Assembly (NCBI GenBank): GCA_963794605.1
Contig: CAWCEN010000003.1
Span: 62,001-126,000, forward strand
Direction of reading: 5' to 3'
Origin: VAXT01 sp963794605
GTDB taxonomy: Bacteria; Actinomycetota; Thermoleophilia; Gaiellales; Gaiellaceae
Length of the DNA: 64,000 bases
Both the position numbers and the translations under genes were made by a program. Positions 42,941 to 50,896 of the stretch are shown here, piece by piece; the stretch's first letter is position 1; every line of letters begins with the position of its first letter. Below the pieces are notes generated by a model. The model was not told where the DNA came from. It did no database searches and saw only the letters and a program-made list of their open reading frames with translations.

Positions 42941-43674
42941 CCGGTCGCTCCGAACCGTTCAGTCCTGATCGACAGCGGCGGGTAGCCCATCGCCACGAGC
43001 CCGTCCGCGGCTGCGTCCACGAACCGGGTCGAGCCACAGACGAAGACGCGTGGCTCGTCGGCCGCCGGCCAGGCAACCTCGCCGAGCAGCTCGGCGTCGA
43101 TGCGCCGTGAATAGCCGGTCCAGCCGGGAGGCTGCGACCTCGTCAGCGTTTGGAAGACCTCGAGGCCGTCGGCCGGATCCTCAAGCTCCGCGCGATAGAT
43201 GACGTCCTCGTAGCTGCGCGACGAGTAGAGGAGTCGCGTCGGAGTGCGGCTGCCGATCGCCGCGCGGTGCCGGATCATCGACATCAGCGGTGCGATGCCC
43301 GAGCCGCCGGCGACGAGCAGCACCGGAGCGTCGCCCGACCCGTCCCAGACGAAGTAGCCGCCGATCGGACCGCGGAGCTCGAAGCGGTCACCCTCACGCA
43401 CCTCATCGACCAGGTACGGCGAGACCTCGCCGTCATCGAGCAGCTCGACCGTGAGCGCCAGCGGCTTCCCCGGGGCCGACGCGACCGAGTAGCTCCGTTC
43501 GGCCTGGTACCCGTCCTCGGCGGTCAGTCGGACGTCCACGTGCTGCCCAGCCCGGTGACCGGTCCACCCGTTGGCCTCGACGACGAGAGTCCGCACCCGC
43601 GGTGTCTCCTGCACCGCGTCAACGACCTCCGTCGCGAGCCATGTCAGTCGCCCCAGTAGCGCTGCTCCAGCCAC
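42937..43674 (-). CDS. Ferredoxin/flavodoxin-reductase-type FAD/NAD(P) oxidoreductase
   Basis: 245 residues with an FAD-binding domain (HRAGQHVDVRLTAEDGYQAE, RSYSVASAPG) and an NAD(P)-binding domain (LLVAGGSGIAPLMSMIRHRA, VFVCGSTRFVDAAADGL). No iron-sulfur cysteines are present, so it needs a separate redox partner. The GTG at 43674, with GGAG upstream, is chosen because it keeps the conserved RLTWLATEVV opening; it overlaps the molybdopterin protein by 31 bases. The likely partner is that adjacent oxidoreductase. Confidence 0.85.
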   Translation of the reverse strand: MAGAALLGRLTWLATEVVDAVQETPRVRTLVVEANGWTGHRAGQHVDVRLTAEDGYQAERSYSVASAPGKPLALTVELLDDGEVSPYLVDEVREGDRFELRGPIGGYFVWDGSGDAPVLLVAGGSGIAPLMSMIRHRAAIGSRTPTRLLYSSRSYEDVIYRAELEDPADGLEVFQTLTRSQPPGWTGYSRRIDAELLGEVAWPAADEPRVFVCGSTRFVDAAADGLVAMGYPPLSIRTERFGATG

Positions 43675-44243
43675 GGGTCTCCGCGAATGTGGTAGCCGTT
43701 CGACTCCCAGAAGCCGGGCTCGTCCTCGTCCCGCAGGTCGAGGCTGCGCACCCACTTGGCGCTCTTCCAGAAGTAGAGGTGCGGCACGAGCAGCCTCGCG
43801 GGCCCGCCGTGCTCAGGGTCGAGCGGCTCGTCGTCGTACGTGTGCGCAACCCACGCCTTGCCGTCGCTGACGTCCTCGAGCGGGAGGTTCGTCGTGTACC
43901 CGCCGTCGCAGAACGCCATCACGAATCCGGCGTCGTGCTCCACCGCCTCCAACAGCGTGTCGACGGAGACGCCCACCCAGGTCGTGTCGAGCTTCGACCA
44001 CTTCGTGACGCAGTGGATGTCCTTCGTGACCTCTTCGCTCGGGAGGTCGCGAAACTCGTTCCAAGTCCAGCTGACCGGCTCCGCCCCGCCGCTGACGGTG
44101 AACGTCCACTCCTCGAGCCGCGTGTGCGGCGTCGGCCCGGCGGAGAGCACCGGGAAGTCGTCGGTCAGGTACTGCCCCGGGGGCACTCGATCGGGAGGGC
44201 CCTCGCGTCCGCGTCCGCGGAATCCCCGCGAGAAGATGCTCAC
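43644..44243 (-). CDS. Sulfite-oxidase-like molybdopterin-dependent oxidoreductase
   Basis: 199 residues with the compact sulfite-oxidase fold: PPGQYLTDDFPVLSAGPTPH, the molybdenum-ligating cysteine in IHCVTKWSK, and GKAWVAHTYDDEPLDPEHGG, then LYFWKSAKWVRSLDL. No signal peptide or haem domain is visible, so this is a cytoplasmic minimal type. The GTG at 44243 gives the typical SIFSRGF start. Genes run oxidoreductase, reductase, DUF6510 with overlaps, indicating one functional unit. Confidence 0.87.
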   Translation of the reverse strand: MSIFSRGFRGRGREGPPDRVPPGQYLTDDFPVLSAGPTPHTRLEEWTFTVSGGAEPVSWTWNEFRDLPSEEVTKDIHCVTKWSKLDTTWVGVSVDTLLEAVEHDAGFVMAFCDGGYTTNLPLEDVSDGKAWVAHTYDDEPLDPEHGGPARLLVPHLYFWKSAKWVRSLDLRDEDEPGFWESNGYHIRGDPWLEQRYWGD

Positions 44244-44268
44244 GCGGTGATTCTCCCAGGTTTCGGCG

Positions 44269-45198
44269 CTAGCGGGAGTCGGGAGAGGCGCACCACGGGA
44301 CGTCGCGGAGAACCCGCTGCGCGCGCAGGAGACGATGCGCCCGGTACCGGGCCGCAAGCGTCTTCACACCGTTCCCGTATGCGACGTGCGTGGCTGCCCC
44401 ACTCAGTAACCGTTTCTTCGTCGGGGCCAGCGGGAGTGCGTCGATCGCGGGCAGGGCGAGCTTCAGCAACCTGGGAGCGGGGGAGAAGCGCCGGTTGCGC
44501 GATCGCGCCGCGAAGAGGCCCGTGTGGCGTGCCCGCAGCCTCGTCATGCGCTCCGCGTGCCGCTGCGACGATCGGGACAGGCGCCGGCCGCGCTGCGTCC
44601 GGTAGTGCGCCGTCACCTCGGGGATGCCGATCCCCTGCCAGCCCCGTTCGGCGAGCGACATCCAGAGGTCCCAGTCTTCGTAGCCGCCGGGGAGCTGCCA
44701 CCCGCCCGATTCGAGGATCGCCGTGCGTCGGTAGAGAGAGCAGATCGGGAGATGGTTCTGGTAGCTGACCTGCCACGGGTCCAGCGTCGGGCGGCTGCGG
44801 TGGACGTGCTCGAGGGTCCCGAAGCTCTGGATCGATCCCCAGGCCGCGGCCGCGTCCGGGTTTCGGTCGAGCACGTCGGCAAGTCGCTCGAGGCCGCCTG
44901 GTGCGACGAGGTCGTCGGCGTCGAGCGGGAACACGTAGTCGGCGTCGGTCGCGCGCACACCGGCCATCCGAGCCGGAGCGGGCCCTTCGTTCACCTGGCG
45001 GATGACACGTATCCCGGCCGAGTCGAGGCGCTCGGTGAGCTCGATCGTCGCCGAGTCGGTGGAGCCGTCGTCGATCACGATGATCTCGGCGGGGCGGTCC
45101 TGGCTCTGCGCCGAAGCGACCGCGTCCACGAGCGTCGCACCGTCGTTGAAGCACGGGATGACGACCGCGACCGACCCGTGAGTGCGTTCTTCGCCCAT
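44269..45198 (-). CDS. Family 2 glycosyltransferase
   Basis: 309 residues of a GT-A glycosyltransferase: VAVVIPCFNDGATLVDAVAS, EIIVIDDGSTDSATI, the metal-binding DADD in FPLDADDLVAPGG, and the acceptor-site GGYEDWDLWMSLAERGWQ. It transfers a sugar from a nucleotide donor; acceptor and product are unknown. The ATG at 45198 is used. Its C-terminal third is basic and Leu/Arg-rich. Confidence 0.88.
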   Translation of the reverse strand: MGEERTHGSVAVVIPCFNDGATLVDAVASAQSQDRPAEIIVIDDGSTDSATIELTERLDSAGIRVIRQVNEGPAPARMAGVRATDADYVFPLDADDLVAPGGLERLADVLDRNPDAAAAWGSIQSFGTLEHVHRSRPTLDPWQVSYQNHLPICSLYRRTAILESGGWQLPGGYEDWDLWMSLAERGWQGIGIPEVTAHYRTQRGRRLSRSSQRHAERMTRLRARHTGLFAARSRNRRFSPAPRLLKLALPAIDALPLAPTKKRLLSGAATHVAYGNGVKTLAARYRAHRLLRAQRVLRDVPWCASPDSR

Positions 45199-45257
45199 GT
45201 TCGTCGAGGCTAGGAGCGGGCGCGATTGGCGTGGGAGACGGACTGGTGAGGGTCTTG

Positions 45258-45722
45258 TTACGAAGTTGTCGCCGAGCCGATCCGTTCGAGCTCGTCGACG
45301 ACCTCGTCGAGCGGGGCGCGTGTGTCGATCTCCGCGGTTGCCCCGCGGCGCAGGAGTGGCTCGACGGCGGTGAGGTCGCTGAGGATCCGAGTGCGTTCGG
45401 ATGCGGTCTTGCCGAAGTCGTTCGTCTCGCGGACGGCCACACGCTCGAGGATCACCTCGACCGGCGCGCTCAGCAGGACGACCGCGTCGAACCGCGGATA
45501 GAACGTTCCCTGGTTGGCGACACAGCCCGAGAGGAAGAGCACACCGTCCGTGTGCTCGTCGAGGAGCTGGATGATCCGGTCCTCGCGCCACAGGGGCTCG
45601 GCGTCGTCGGCGATCCACCCGCCGTAGTCCGTGTCCACGACCCGGTGTCCCCGCCGCTCGAGCTCGACGAGTGCCGAGGACTTCCCGGTCCCGGACATGC
45701 CGGTGACGAACACCACCGACAC
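45258..45722 (-). CDS. P-loop nucleotide kinase-like protein (AAA_18/shikimate-kinase-like)
   Basis: 154 residues. Walker A is GMSGTGKS at residues ~8-15; LFLSGCVANQGTFYPRFDAV and VVLLSAPVEVILERVAVRET follow, as in adenylate/nucleoside-kinase-like proteins. No substrate is assigned. It starts 4 bases after the MFS stop on the same strand, so the two are likely co-transcribed. Confidence 0.78.
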   Translation of the reverse strand: MSVVFVTGMSGTGKSSALVELERRGHRVVDTDYGGWIADDAEPLWREDRIIQLLDEHTDGVLFLSGCVANQGTFYPRFDAVVLLSAPVEVILERVAVRETNDFGKTASERTRILSDLTAVEPLLRRGATAEIDTRAPLDEVVDELERIGSATTS

Positions 45723-45726
45723 GCCG

Positions 45727-47001
45727 CTACCCGGGCGCCTCGGCCAGCGTCGGCGCCACCGCGTCCTCGTGCGGAACGCGCTGCAGGTGGGTCGGGATGT
45801 AGCGCTCGATGCGCAGCACGCCGATCATGGCGATCACGCAGACCAGTGAGGCAAGTGGCCAGAGCGCGAACGGTGCGGCAGCGAGGATGAAGCCGCCTAG
45901 GGCCGGCCCCACGAAGCCGGCGAGCCCCCACGAAAGGCTGTGCACCGCGAAGTAGCGCCCCCGCAGATGCGGCGACCCGATGTCGGACACAAGCGCCTGG
46001 TGCGCCGGCCCGTGGAAGCACTCGCCCACCCCGAGCAGAATCCCGGCGAAGGCGATGATCACGAACGCAGTCCCGGCTGTGAACCAGTAGCCGCCGGCGT
46101 CGACGAGCAGCCAGGCGACGGCCCAGAGCGCGGGCATCAGCGCGAGGGCGCGCATCCGTCGCCGTCCCTCGATCCAGCGCGAGATCGGCAGCTGGGCGAG
46201 CACGATCGCGAGTGTGTTGACGAAGAAGATCGCGCCGATCTGCTTCTCGCCGAGGTCGGCCTGGTCCCGCGCGAAGGCGGGGAGGAGGTTGAAGAGCGAG
46301 TACCCGGCCGCGACGAACATGAAGTTGAGCGTCCAGAGGCCGAGGAACGTCTTGTGCCGCAGCACGGCAGCGTACGTCGCAGGCGTGTCTCCGACCTCGT
46401 CCTCGGGGACGCCGGGATCGGGAACGAACGCGAGCACGCCGACGTATGCGAGGAACGTGACCGCGTCGAGCACGAAGAGAACGGTGAACGTCGTCGGATT
46501 GCCGACGACCGCGATCCAGCCCGCCGTCAGGCCGCCGAGGCCGATCCCGAGGTTCATCGTCACGCGCTGCTGCGCGAATGCCGCGTGGCGCCGCGCGGCC
46601 GGAGTCAGGCGCGAGATCAGCGTCGACTGGCTCGGCCAGAAGCCCGCGCTGCCCGCGCCCTCGATCGCGATCAGCACGAACGCCTCCCAGGGCTCGCGCA
46701 CGAGCGGCAGGAATCCGTAGCCGACCGCCTGTAGCACCAGCCCGCCCGCGAGTGTCGGCCGTGCACCGACGCGGTCGATCAGCGGCCCTGCAAGCACTCC
46801 GGCGGTGAGCTGCGCGAGCGACGAGACGGCGACGATCAACCCGGCGGTGCCGAGCGAGAACCCGCGCACGTTGTGCAGGTAGATGACGAGGAACGGCAGC
46901 GCGAGCCCGTTCCCGAACGAGTTCATGAGCCCGCCGACCTGGAGCAGCCAGACGGGCAGCGGCAGGCGCGGGTTCAGGCTCCGCAGGTACCCGGACGGCA
47001 T
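45727..47001 (-). CDS. MFS transporter
   Basis: A 424-residue permease with twelve hydrophobic segments, motif A as DRVGARPTLAGG, and paired N- and C-terminal halves. It resembles multidrug or sugar efflux MFS proteins; the substrate is unknown. The ATG at 47001 follows no strong ribosome binding site. It heads a short run with the kinase-like gene downstream. Confidence 0.88.
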   Translation of the reverse strand: MPSGYLRSLNPRLPLPVWLLQVGGLMNSFGNGLALPFLVIYLHNVRGFSLGTAGLIVAVSSLAQLTAGVLAGPLIDRVGARPTLAGGLVLQAVGYGFLPLVREPWEAFVLIAIEGAGSAGFWPSQSTLISRLTPAARRHAAFAQQRVTMNLGIGLGGLTAGWIAVVGNPTTFTVLFVLDAVTFLAYVGVLAFVPDPGVPEDEVGDTPATYAAVLRHKTFLGLWTLNFMFVAAGYSLFNLLPAFARDQADLGEKQIGAIFFVNTLAIVLAQLPISRWIEGRRRMRALALMPALWAVAWLLVDAGGYWFTAGTAFVIIAFAGILLGVGECFHGPAHQALVSDIGSPHLRGRYFAVHSLSWGLAGFVGPALGGFILAAAPFALWPLASLVCVIAMIGVLRIERYIPTHLQRVPHEDAVAPTLAEAPG

Positions 47002-47119
47002 TCGGACAGCTTCACACAGGCCGCATGGAGGCGATTCTCAGGCGAGGGAACCCCGAGCGCGCGGCGAGCATTTCGCTTGGGGACCGTGCACTCGCGGCGT
47101 GAATCCGGAACCAGCTACG

Positions 47120-47296
47120 TCATGCACCCGAAGCGACTGGGGCCGATGAACCTGTGGTCGGTCCGGCCACGAGGTTCATCGGCTTCGGCCCCCTCCCGTT
47201 CCCATGCCCGTTTCCGGGACTGTTCTTGGCGGTTGCGATCGTGGGAATCGCGACCAGCACTACCGCAGAGAGTGCAACAACGGGCAGACGTCTCAT
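47120..47296 (-). CDS. Small secreted Gly/Asn-rich peptide
   Basis: 58 residues from the ATG at 47296, with GAGGAGGG upstream, a strong binding site. Residues 1-22 (RRLPVVALSAVVLVAIPTIA) are a signal peptide; the mature ~35 residues read KNSPGNGHGNGRGPKP then a Gly/Ser/Pro tail. The tail is encoded by an 11-bp inverted repeat (47143-47153 with 47172-47182), so the transcript's end would fold strongly. Family unknown. Confidence 0.6.
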   Translation of the reverse strand: MRRLPVVALSAVVLVAIPTIATAKNSPGNGHGNGRGPKPMNLVAGPTTGSSAPVASGA

Positions 47297-47426
47297 GTCC
47301 ACCCTCCTCTCGTTGGGGGCTAACACGATTCAGATTCCCGCCGCCGTGGATTTCGAATCTGCGCGGTAGGCTCGGTCTACGCCCGCTCGGTCCCCAGTCT
47401 CGAACCTAGAGGCCGAACGCCGGGCT

Positions 47427-47729
47427 CTAGCTGCGGTCGTCAGGCGGCTCGCGGATTGTCCAGACGGTAGTCAAGTCAGGGTCGACGATCTCTTCGCCAG
47501 TCGAGCGGAGGCGGTAAATGCCGGGCTTCGCGTCCCGGAACTCGTCTGGATTCGGGGGCAGAGTGAGGACCTCTCCATCGGCAAGCGTGACCTTGATCCC
47601 GGCGTGACCGTCGACCGACGTAATGCGACCGTGACGCTCTCCCTTCGCGAGGAGCGAGCCGGCTGCGTCGATGCGCGTGATCCCCACCAACACGTACTTG
47701 CCGATGAGCGAGTATGGAGCGCGGTCCAC
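47427..47729 (-). CDS. Small hypothetical protein
   Basis: 100 residues from a GTG at 47729: YSLIGKYVLVGITRIDAAGS, a DGEVLTLPPNPDEF segment, and GIYRLRSTGEEIVDPDLTTV. The pattern of short beta strands with Gly turns recalls PRC-barrel-like or SH3-like folds, but the assignment is weak. No signal or membrane segment. Confidence 0.5.
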   Translation of the reverse strand: MDRAPYSLIGKYVLVGITRIDAAGSLLAKGERHGRITSVDGHAGIKVTLADGEVLTLPPNPDEFRDAKPGIYRLRSTGEEIVDPDLTTVWTIREPPDDRS

Positions 47730-47938
47730 GTCCGGGGGATCGGCAGTCTGTGCGGTTCCCTCAAGCGGGCGACACGATTCCGCTGGGCGCGGGCAGGGAT
47801 GCTCCGTGTCGTCGAGACGCGGTTCCTCGACGATGACTCGGCGCTAGTCGTCGAGCACGCCTAGCGCCGCGCTCGAGTCTCGGCACGAAAGGCCGCATCA
47901 TGTCGCATCGTCGTTCCAGCGTTGCTGTGCGCCATCGA

Positions 47939-48334
47939 TCACGCGGTGGCCCCAGGCGCGGGAGTTTTCTCCTCCCAGTAGCGGTTGAGGGCTCGTTGTA
48001 CTTTCACGAACCAGACGATTGCCGGTACGAGCAGGATCGCGCCCGGAAAGAGCCATAGTCCTGTCCAGCCGCTGAACGGCGGCTCCTGGCCGTCCTTCTT
48101 GTACATCTTCCCGATCTCTGACGGAATCACGAACGCCGTGACGGGGTTGACAAGGAGCCAGACGACGAGGCCGAGTACCCCGCCGAGGCCCTCGCCTGTG
48201 TGTTGCTTCATCTCTTCCTGGGTCTTGTAGACCCAGTAGAAGCTGTACACGCCGAACGTGACGATGTACATGAGGATGCCGAAGCCGACGCCGCGCGATT
48301 GGCCGAGCGGGCCGGTGTTGCTGGACGTGCTCAC
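47939..48334 (-). CDS. DUF4234-like membrane protein
   Basis: 131 residues from the GTG at 48334: GFGILMYIVTFGVYSFYWVY, KTQEEMKQHTGEGLGGVLGL, and GLWLFPGAILLVPAIVWFVK, then VQRALNRYWEE. Two to three membrane helices with an aromatic-rich first helix match the DUF4234 family, function unknown. It is divergent from the arrestin-like gene at 48375, 40 bases apart. Confidence 0.75.
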   Translation of the reverse strand: MSTSSNTGPLGQSRGVGFGILMYIVTFGVYSFYWVYKTQEEMKQHTGEGLGGVLGLVVWLLVNPVTAFVIPSEIGKMYKKDGQEPPFSGWTGLWLFPGAILLVPAIVWFVKVQRALNRYWEEKTPAPGATA

Positions 48335-48374
48335 TGGTTGTGAGAATAGTTGGACAGGAGTACATTCGGCCCCC

Positions 48375-48833
48375 GTGGTCGAATTCTCATTCGGCAAGGG
48401 GCGCGAAGTGCACCCGCTGGAGGCGTTGCGCAGACGACTGACCCGCGGCCTCGAGATCGCAGCAAGTGACCAGGAAGTGCGCCGCGGCGGAGAAGTCGAG
48501 GCGCTGGTCACGATCTCCAGCGCTCGGAAGCTCGTAGACGTCGAAGTGGGCGTCGTGTGCACCGAGTACTACGACGAGCTGGACACGGACCAGGGTTACA
48601 CCGACGACACGACCTCCACCTCCCGGCTGACCCGCGACGACGTCGCGCACGAGACCTGGAGCCCGGTCGAGACCGTCTCGGGGGTGCAAAGCGTTCGCTT
48701 CACGATTCCGCCCGACGTGCCCTTCTCGTATAGCGGTGAGTGCCTTTCCTTCAAATGGGAGCTCGTGGCCCGCGGGCGCAGGAGCCGGGGTCTCGACCGA
48801 CAGGCGAGAAGCGAGTTCTCCGTTCTGCCATGA
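48375..48833 (+). CDS. Arrestin-like (Spo0M-type) protein 1
   Basis: 152 residues from the GTG at 48375. The sequence VRRGGEVEALVTISSARKLV, VEVGVVCTEYYDE and VRFTIPPDVPFSYSGECLSF, WELVARGR is that of an arrestin-type beta sandwich (Spo0M/SpoOM-like). Bacterial members take part in sporulation or envelope stress in some species. The next gene encodes a second, related domain and overlaps by 4 bases (ATGA). Confidence 0.72.
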   Translation: MVEFSFGKGREVHPLEALRRRLTRGLEIAASDQEVRRGGEVEALVTISSARKLVDVEVGVVCTEYYDELDTDQGYTDDTTSTSRLTRDDVAHETWSPVETVSGVQSVRFTIPPDVPFSYSGECLSFKWELVARGRRSRGLDRQARSEFSVLP

Positions 48834-49189
48834 GCCCTCGGTTTCAGCTCGAGCTCGATCGCGAGCGCTATACGCCGGGCGAGACGATCAAGGGAACGAT
48901 CCTCGTGAGAGAGGGCGGTGGCTCGCGTGCCCTCGAGGCGATCCTCGAGTACAAAGAGGAGACGGCGGACTACTCGGAGGTCGCGATCAGCATCCCGAGC
49001 GGCCCACTCCACGAAGGCGAACTGACGGCGGGCACGTCGTTCGAGTTCGAGCTCGCCCTCCCGCCGGATGCGCTACCGAGCTACAAGTCGCGGCACGGCG
49101 AGCTCTACTGGGAGCTCGACGTGAAGTCCGACGAGTCCGGGCGCGACACCCACGAACGCCGCCGGATCGAAACCCTAAGCCCGTCTTGA
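48830..49189 (+). CDS. Arrestin-like (Spo0M-type) protein 2
   Basis: 119 residues: PRFQLELDRERYTPGETIKG, TILVREGGGSRALEAILEYK, then LPPDALPSYKSRHGELYWEL and a basic end. The same fold as its upstream neighbour: (Y)xPGExIxG and LPxxxPxSY...YWxL are shared arrestin-like landmarks. The ATG at 48830 overlaps the preceding stop, so the two are translated together and may form a heterodimer. Confidence 0.72.
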   Translation: MSPRFQLELDRERYTPGETIKGTILVREGGGSRALEAILEYKEETADYSEVAISIPSGPLHEGELTAGTSFEFELALPPDALPSYKSRHGELYWELDVKSDESGRDTHERRRIETLSPS

Positions 49190-49300
49190 CTCGGACGCGC
49201 GACGCTGGCCGCCGGGAGCTCGAGACGCAGGCGGCAGCCGGAGCCTCAGAGGCTTCGCATTCATGGAGGGAGGAAACCGCGACGGGGAGGGAAATGGCCA

Positions 49301-49423
49301 CTGCGCGAATGTCTCTGCCGTTAGATCAAACGCTTCCTCGGACCCGGCCACTCGGCGACGAAAGAAGGCAAGCACTGAAGGAAAGTGCCGCTCGTAGAAG
49401 ACGCCGAACGGCACCGAGGATGT
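49301..49423 (-). pseudogene. N-terminal fragment of an ECF sigma factor
   Basis: One minus-strand frame reads FGVFYERHFPSVLAFFRRRV followed by AGSEEAFDLTAETFAQ, a good match to the start of sigma-70 region 2 in ECF factors. It then turns into Pro/Ser-rich sequence with no region 4 in any frame. It is upstream-truncated or fused as well, so this is a gene remnant. Confidence 0.6.
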
Positions 49424-49450
49424 GCGCGCGCCGAGCAGAAGCTCGGTGTC

Positions 49451-49490
49451 CGAGGGTTGCTCCGCGTTGCTCCGCGTTGCTCCGCATTGC
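49451..49490. repeat. 10-bp tandem repeat (TCCGCGTTGC), about four units
   Basis: TCCGCGTTGC occurs at 49461-49470 and 49471-49480, then TCCGCATTGC at 49481-49490, preceded by the partial unit CGAGGGTTGC. It lies in a non-coding stretch next to a sigma-factor fragment. Confidence 0.8.
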
Positions 49491-49664
49491 TCTGCTCCTG
49501 TATGTACATTTCCACACGATTTGTGACCGCGGCACATATGGAACGGTTCCGGAACGCAGCGGTGGCGACCAACGACAACTGGTGGCGACCGGAACAGGCA
49601 GAAATGCCCCATCAGGGCGATCAGTGGCGACTAGCGGCGATCAACGGCAAGGCGCGACGCCCAA

Positions 49665-49706
49665 CTGTCACGCCGGAGGTCGCGGGTTCGAGTCCCGTCG
49701 CTCCCG
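49665..49706 (+). pseudogene. 3' half of tRNA-Asp (GTC), relic attachment site
   Basis: CTGTCACGCCGGAGGTCGCG continues through GGGTTCGAGTCCCGTCGCTC to the discriminator. It runs exactly from the anticodon loop to the 3' end of a tRNA-Asp (anticodon GTC). The T-arm GCGGG-TTCGAGT-CCCGT is intact, but the 5' half (acceptor, D-arm, anticodon 5' stem) is missing upstream. That segment is the usual attachment core of tyrosine integrases. Confidence 0.75.
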
Positions 49707-50106
49707 TCTCTGGAAGTGACTGTGAATCCAAATGTTGCGTTGTCTGATTAGGCGCAGAGAGCTGCTTTAGAATCAATCGTTTGCTGCCCGTGTTCCCGCT
49801 CACGATCGAGATCTGACGTGAAGCTCCTGCAAATCGCGTATTCGCTGGGCAGCCAGCGTGAATGACCGGGAGTCAAGCAGAGGAAAACCGGTCAGGCAGG
49901 ATCCGACGCACGTCGGGAAAGTGCCGTCCTCTTCGGCGCGCAACTCCGCTTAGCTGGACCTCGGAGCGGATTCGTGTGTCGACGTGCGTCGCGGACCGGT
50001 TTTTTAGCGTCCACTCACCCTGAGGGCGGGCGGTTCCAGGGACATTCGGGCGAGTGACGCTTGGCACTTCTGGCTCCGCACGACGGGCGCATGTGCGCCG
50101 ACCGGC

Positions 50107-50175
50107 CTAGACGTCGGCGAGCCACTTCGCCACCAGTAGGGCGAGCGCGACCGCGATGAGCAGCGATCGGGCCAT
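50107..50175 (-). CDS. Possible 22-residue membrane peptide
   Basis: A minus-strand frame from ATG 50175 to TAG 50107 encodes MARSLLIAVALALLVAKWLA followed by DV, a single perfect membrane helix flanked by charges. There is no clear ribosome binding site, and it lies in a region of gene fragments, so it may be a real micropeptide or a remnant. Confidence 0.25.
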   Translation of the reverse strand: MARSLLIAVALALLVAKWLADV

Positions 50176-50211
50176 GTCAGCTGCGGTTTGGAGGTGCATT
50201 CCGACCCTCAC

Positions 50212-50333
50212 CTACTTGAGGACGTCCACGAGCACCACGACCTCTCCGTCCTCGACATCGAGTCGAGCTCCCAGACGGCGCGGGTGCCGTCTGGGTAGAC
50301 CTTGGCAACGTTGTTGAAGCTAACGCTGGCCAT
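50212..50333 (-). pseudogene. N-terminal fragment of a sugar ABC transporter ATPase (UgpC/MsmK type)
   Basis: From ATG 50333 the frame reads MASVSFNNVAKVYPDGTRAV then WELD, the very typical start of UgpC/MalK-like ATPases. A shift of reading frame near 50255-50260 continues it as DVEDGEVVVLVDVLK and stops, just where the Walker A (GPSGCGKS) should be. The rest of the gene is absent. Confidence 0.65.
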
Positions 50334-50371
50334 GATGAGTGCTCTGCTCCCGCCCCATCTCGTGCCTCGTC

Positions 50372-50896
50372 CTAGTAGCCAAACCCGCGACCGGAGCCCG
50401 CGGGCGTGGTGATTTCGTCGCCCGACGACGACAGCACGTACCAAAGGCCGCCGAAGGCGCTCACGCCCTGTCCGTTTGTGTCGCCGGCCTTCTGGTCGGC
50501 CGAGAAGAGGTAGAGCGGGTGGCCGTTGTAGGTGACCTGCGGCTTGCCGTCCGAGCGGGCGCTGGTCGCGACGACCGAAGCATTCGCACCGCCGCCGACC
50601 GTCGGCTTGCCGGTCACCCGCAGGGGCGGCCACTCGACGGCGCAAGCGCCGGAGCACGTGCTCTTCGTGCCCGAGTCCCGCTCGAACAGGTAGAGCGTAC
50701 GGCCCTTCGAGTCGACGAGAATCTTGCCGACGTTTTCATTCGCGACGCCGATCGTGGCCGACTGTCCGTTCCCGGCCTTCGGCGGAGCCGGGGAGTTCGC
50801 GTTGCTGCCGCCGCTGCTGCTACAGCCTGCGGCGGCCAGGGCGCCGACGACCAGTGCGGTTGCGCCGGCGAGAGTGGTGATGGACCTGCGAGTCAT
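50372..50896 (-). CDS. COG4315/Lipoprotein_15-type lipoprotein
   Basis: 174 residues: signal peptide and lipobox (GALAAAGC), a Ser/Gly/Asn/Pro linker, then two secreted repeats: ILVDSKGRTLYLFERDSG with CSGACAVEWPPLRV, and VTYNGHPLYLFSADQKAGD. Function unknown. AAAGGAG lies before the ATG at 50896. A paralogue without lipobox is at 22499-22915. Confidence 0.85.
   Translation of the reverse strand: MTRRSITTLAGATALVVGALAAAGCSSSGGSNANSPAPPKAGNGQSATIGVANENVGKILVDSKGRTLYLFERDSGTKSTCSGACAVEWPPLRVTGKPTVGGGANASVVATSARSDGKPQVTYNGHPLYLFSADQKAGDTNGQGVSAFGGLWYVLSSSGDEITTPAGSGRGFGY

Larger units (their letters stand above)
49190..50371. other. 1.2 kb region with gene fragments only
   Basis: No full gene is supported here. 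It holds an ECF sigma fragment (49301-49423), a 10-bp tandem repeat (about 49451-49490), a tRNA-Asp 3' half (49665-49706), a possible 22-residue membrane peptide (50107-50175) and an ABC ATPase fragment (50212-50333). The stretch 49730-49830 looks less GC-rich than the surroundings. Confidence 0.6.

Noticed and set aside
45258..45722. P-loop protein considered as a displaced RapZ
   Set aside because: GMSGTGKS resembles the RapZ P-loop, but the protein is half the length and lacks the C-terminal RapZ domain.
49451..49490. 10-bp repeats considered as a CRISPR array
   Set aside because: The units are directly adjacent without spacers and far too short.
49621..49803. 60-codon minus-strand frame containing GATGLEPATSG
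   Set aside because: It is the well-known false protein produced by reading the complement of a tRNA 3' end, here the tRNA-Asp relic.
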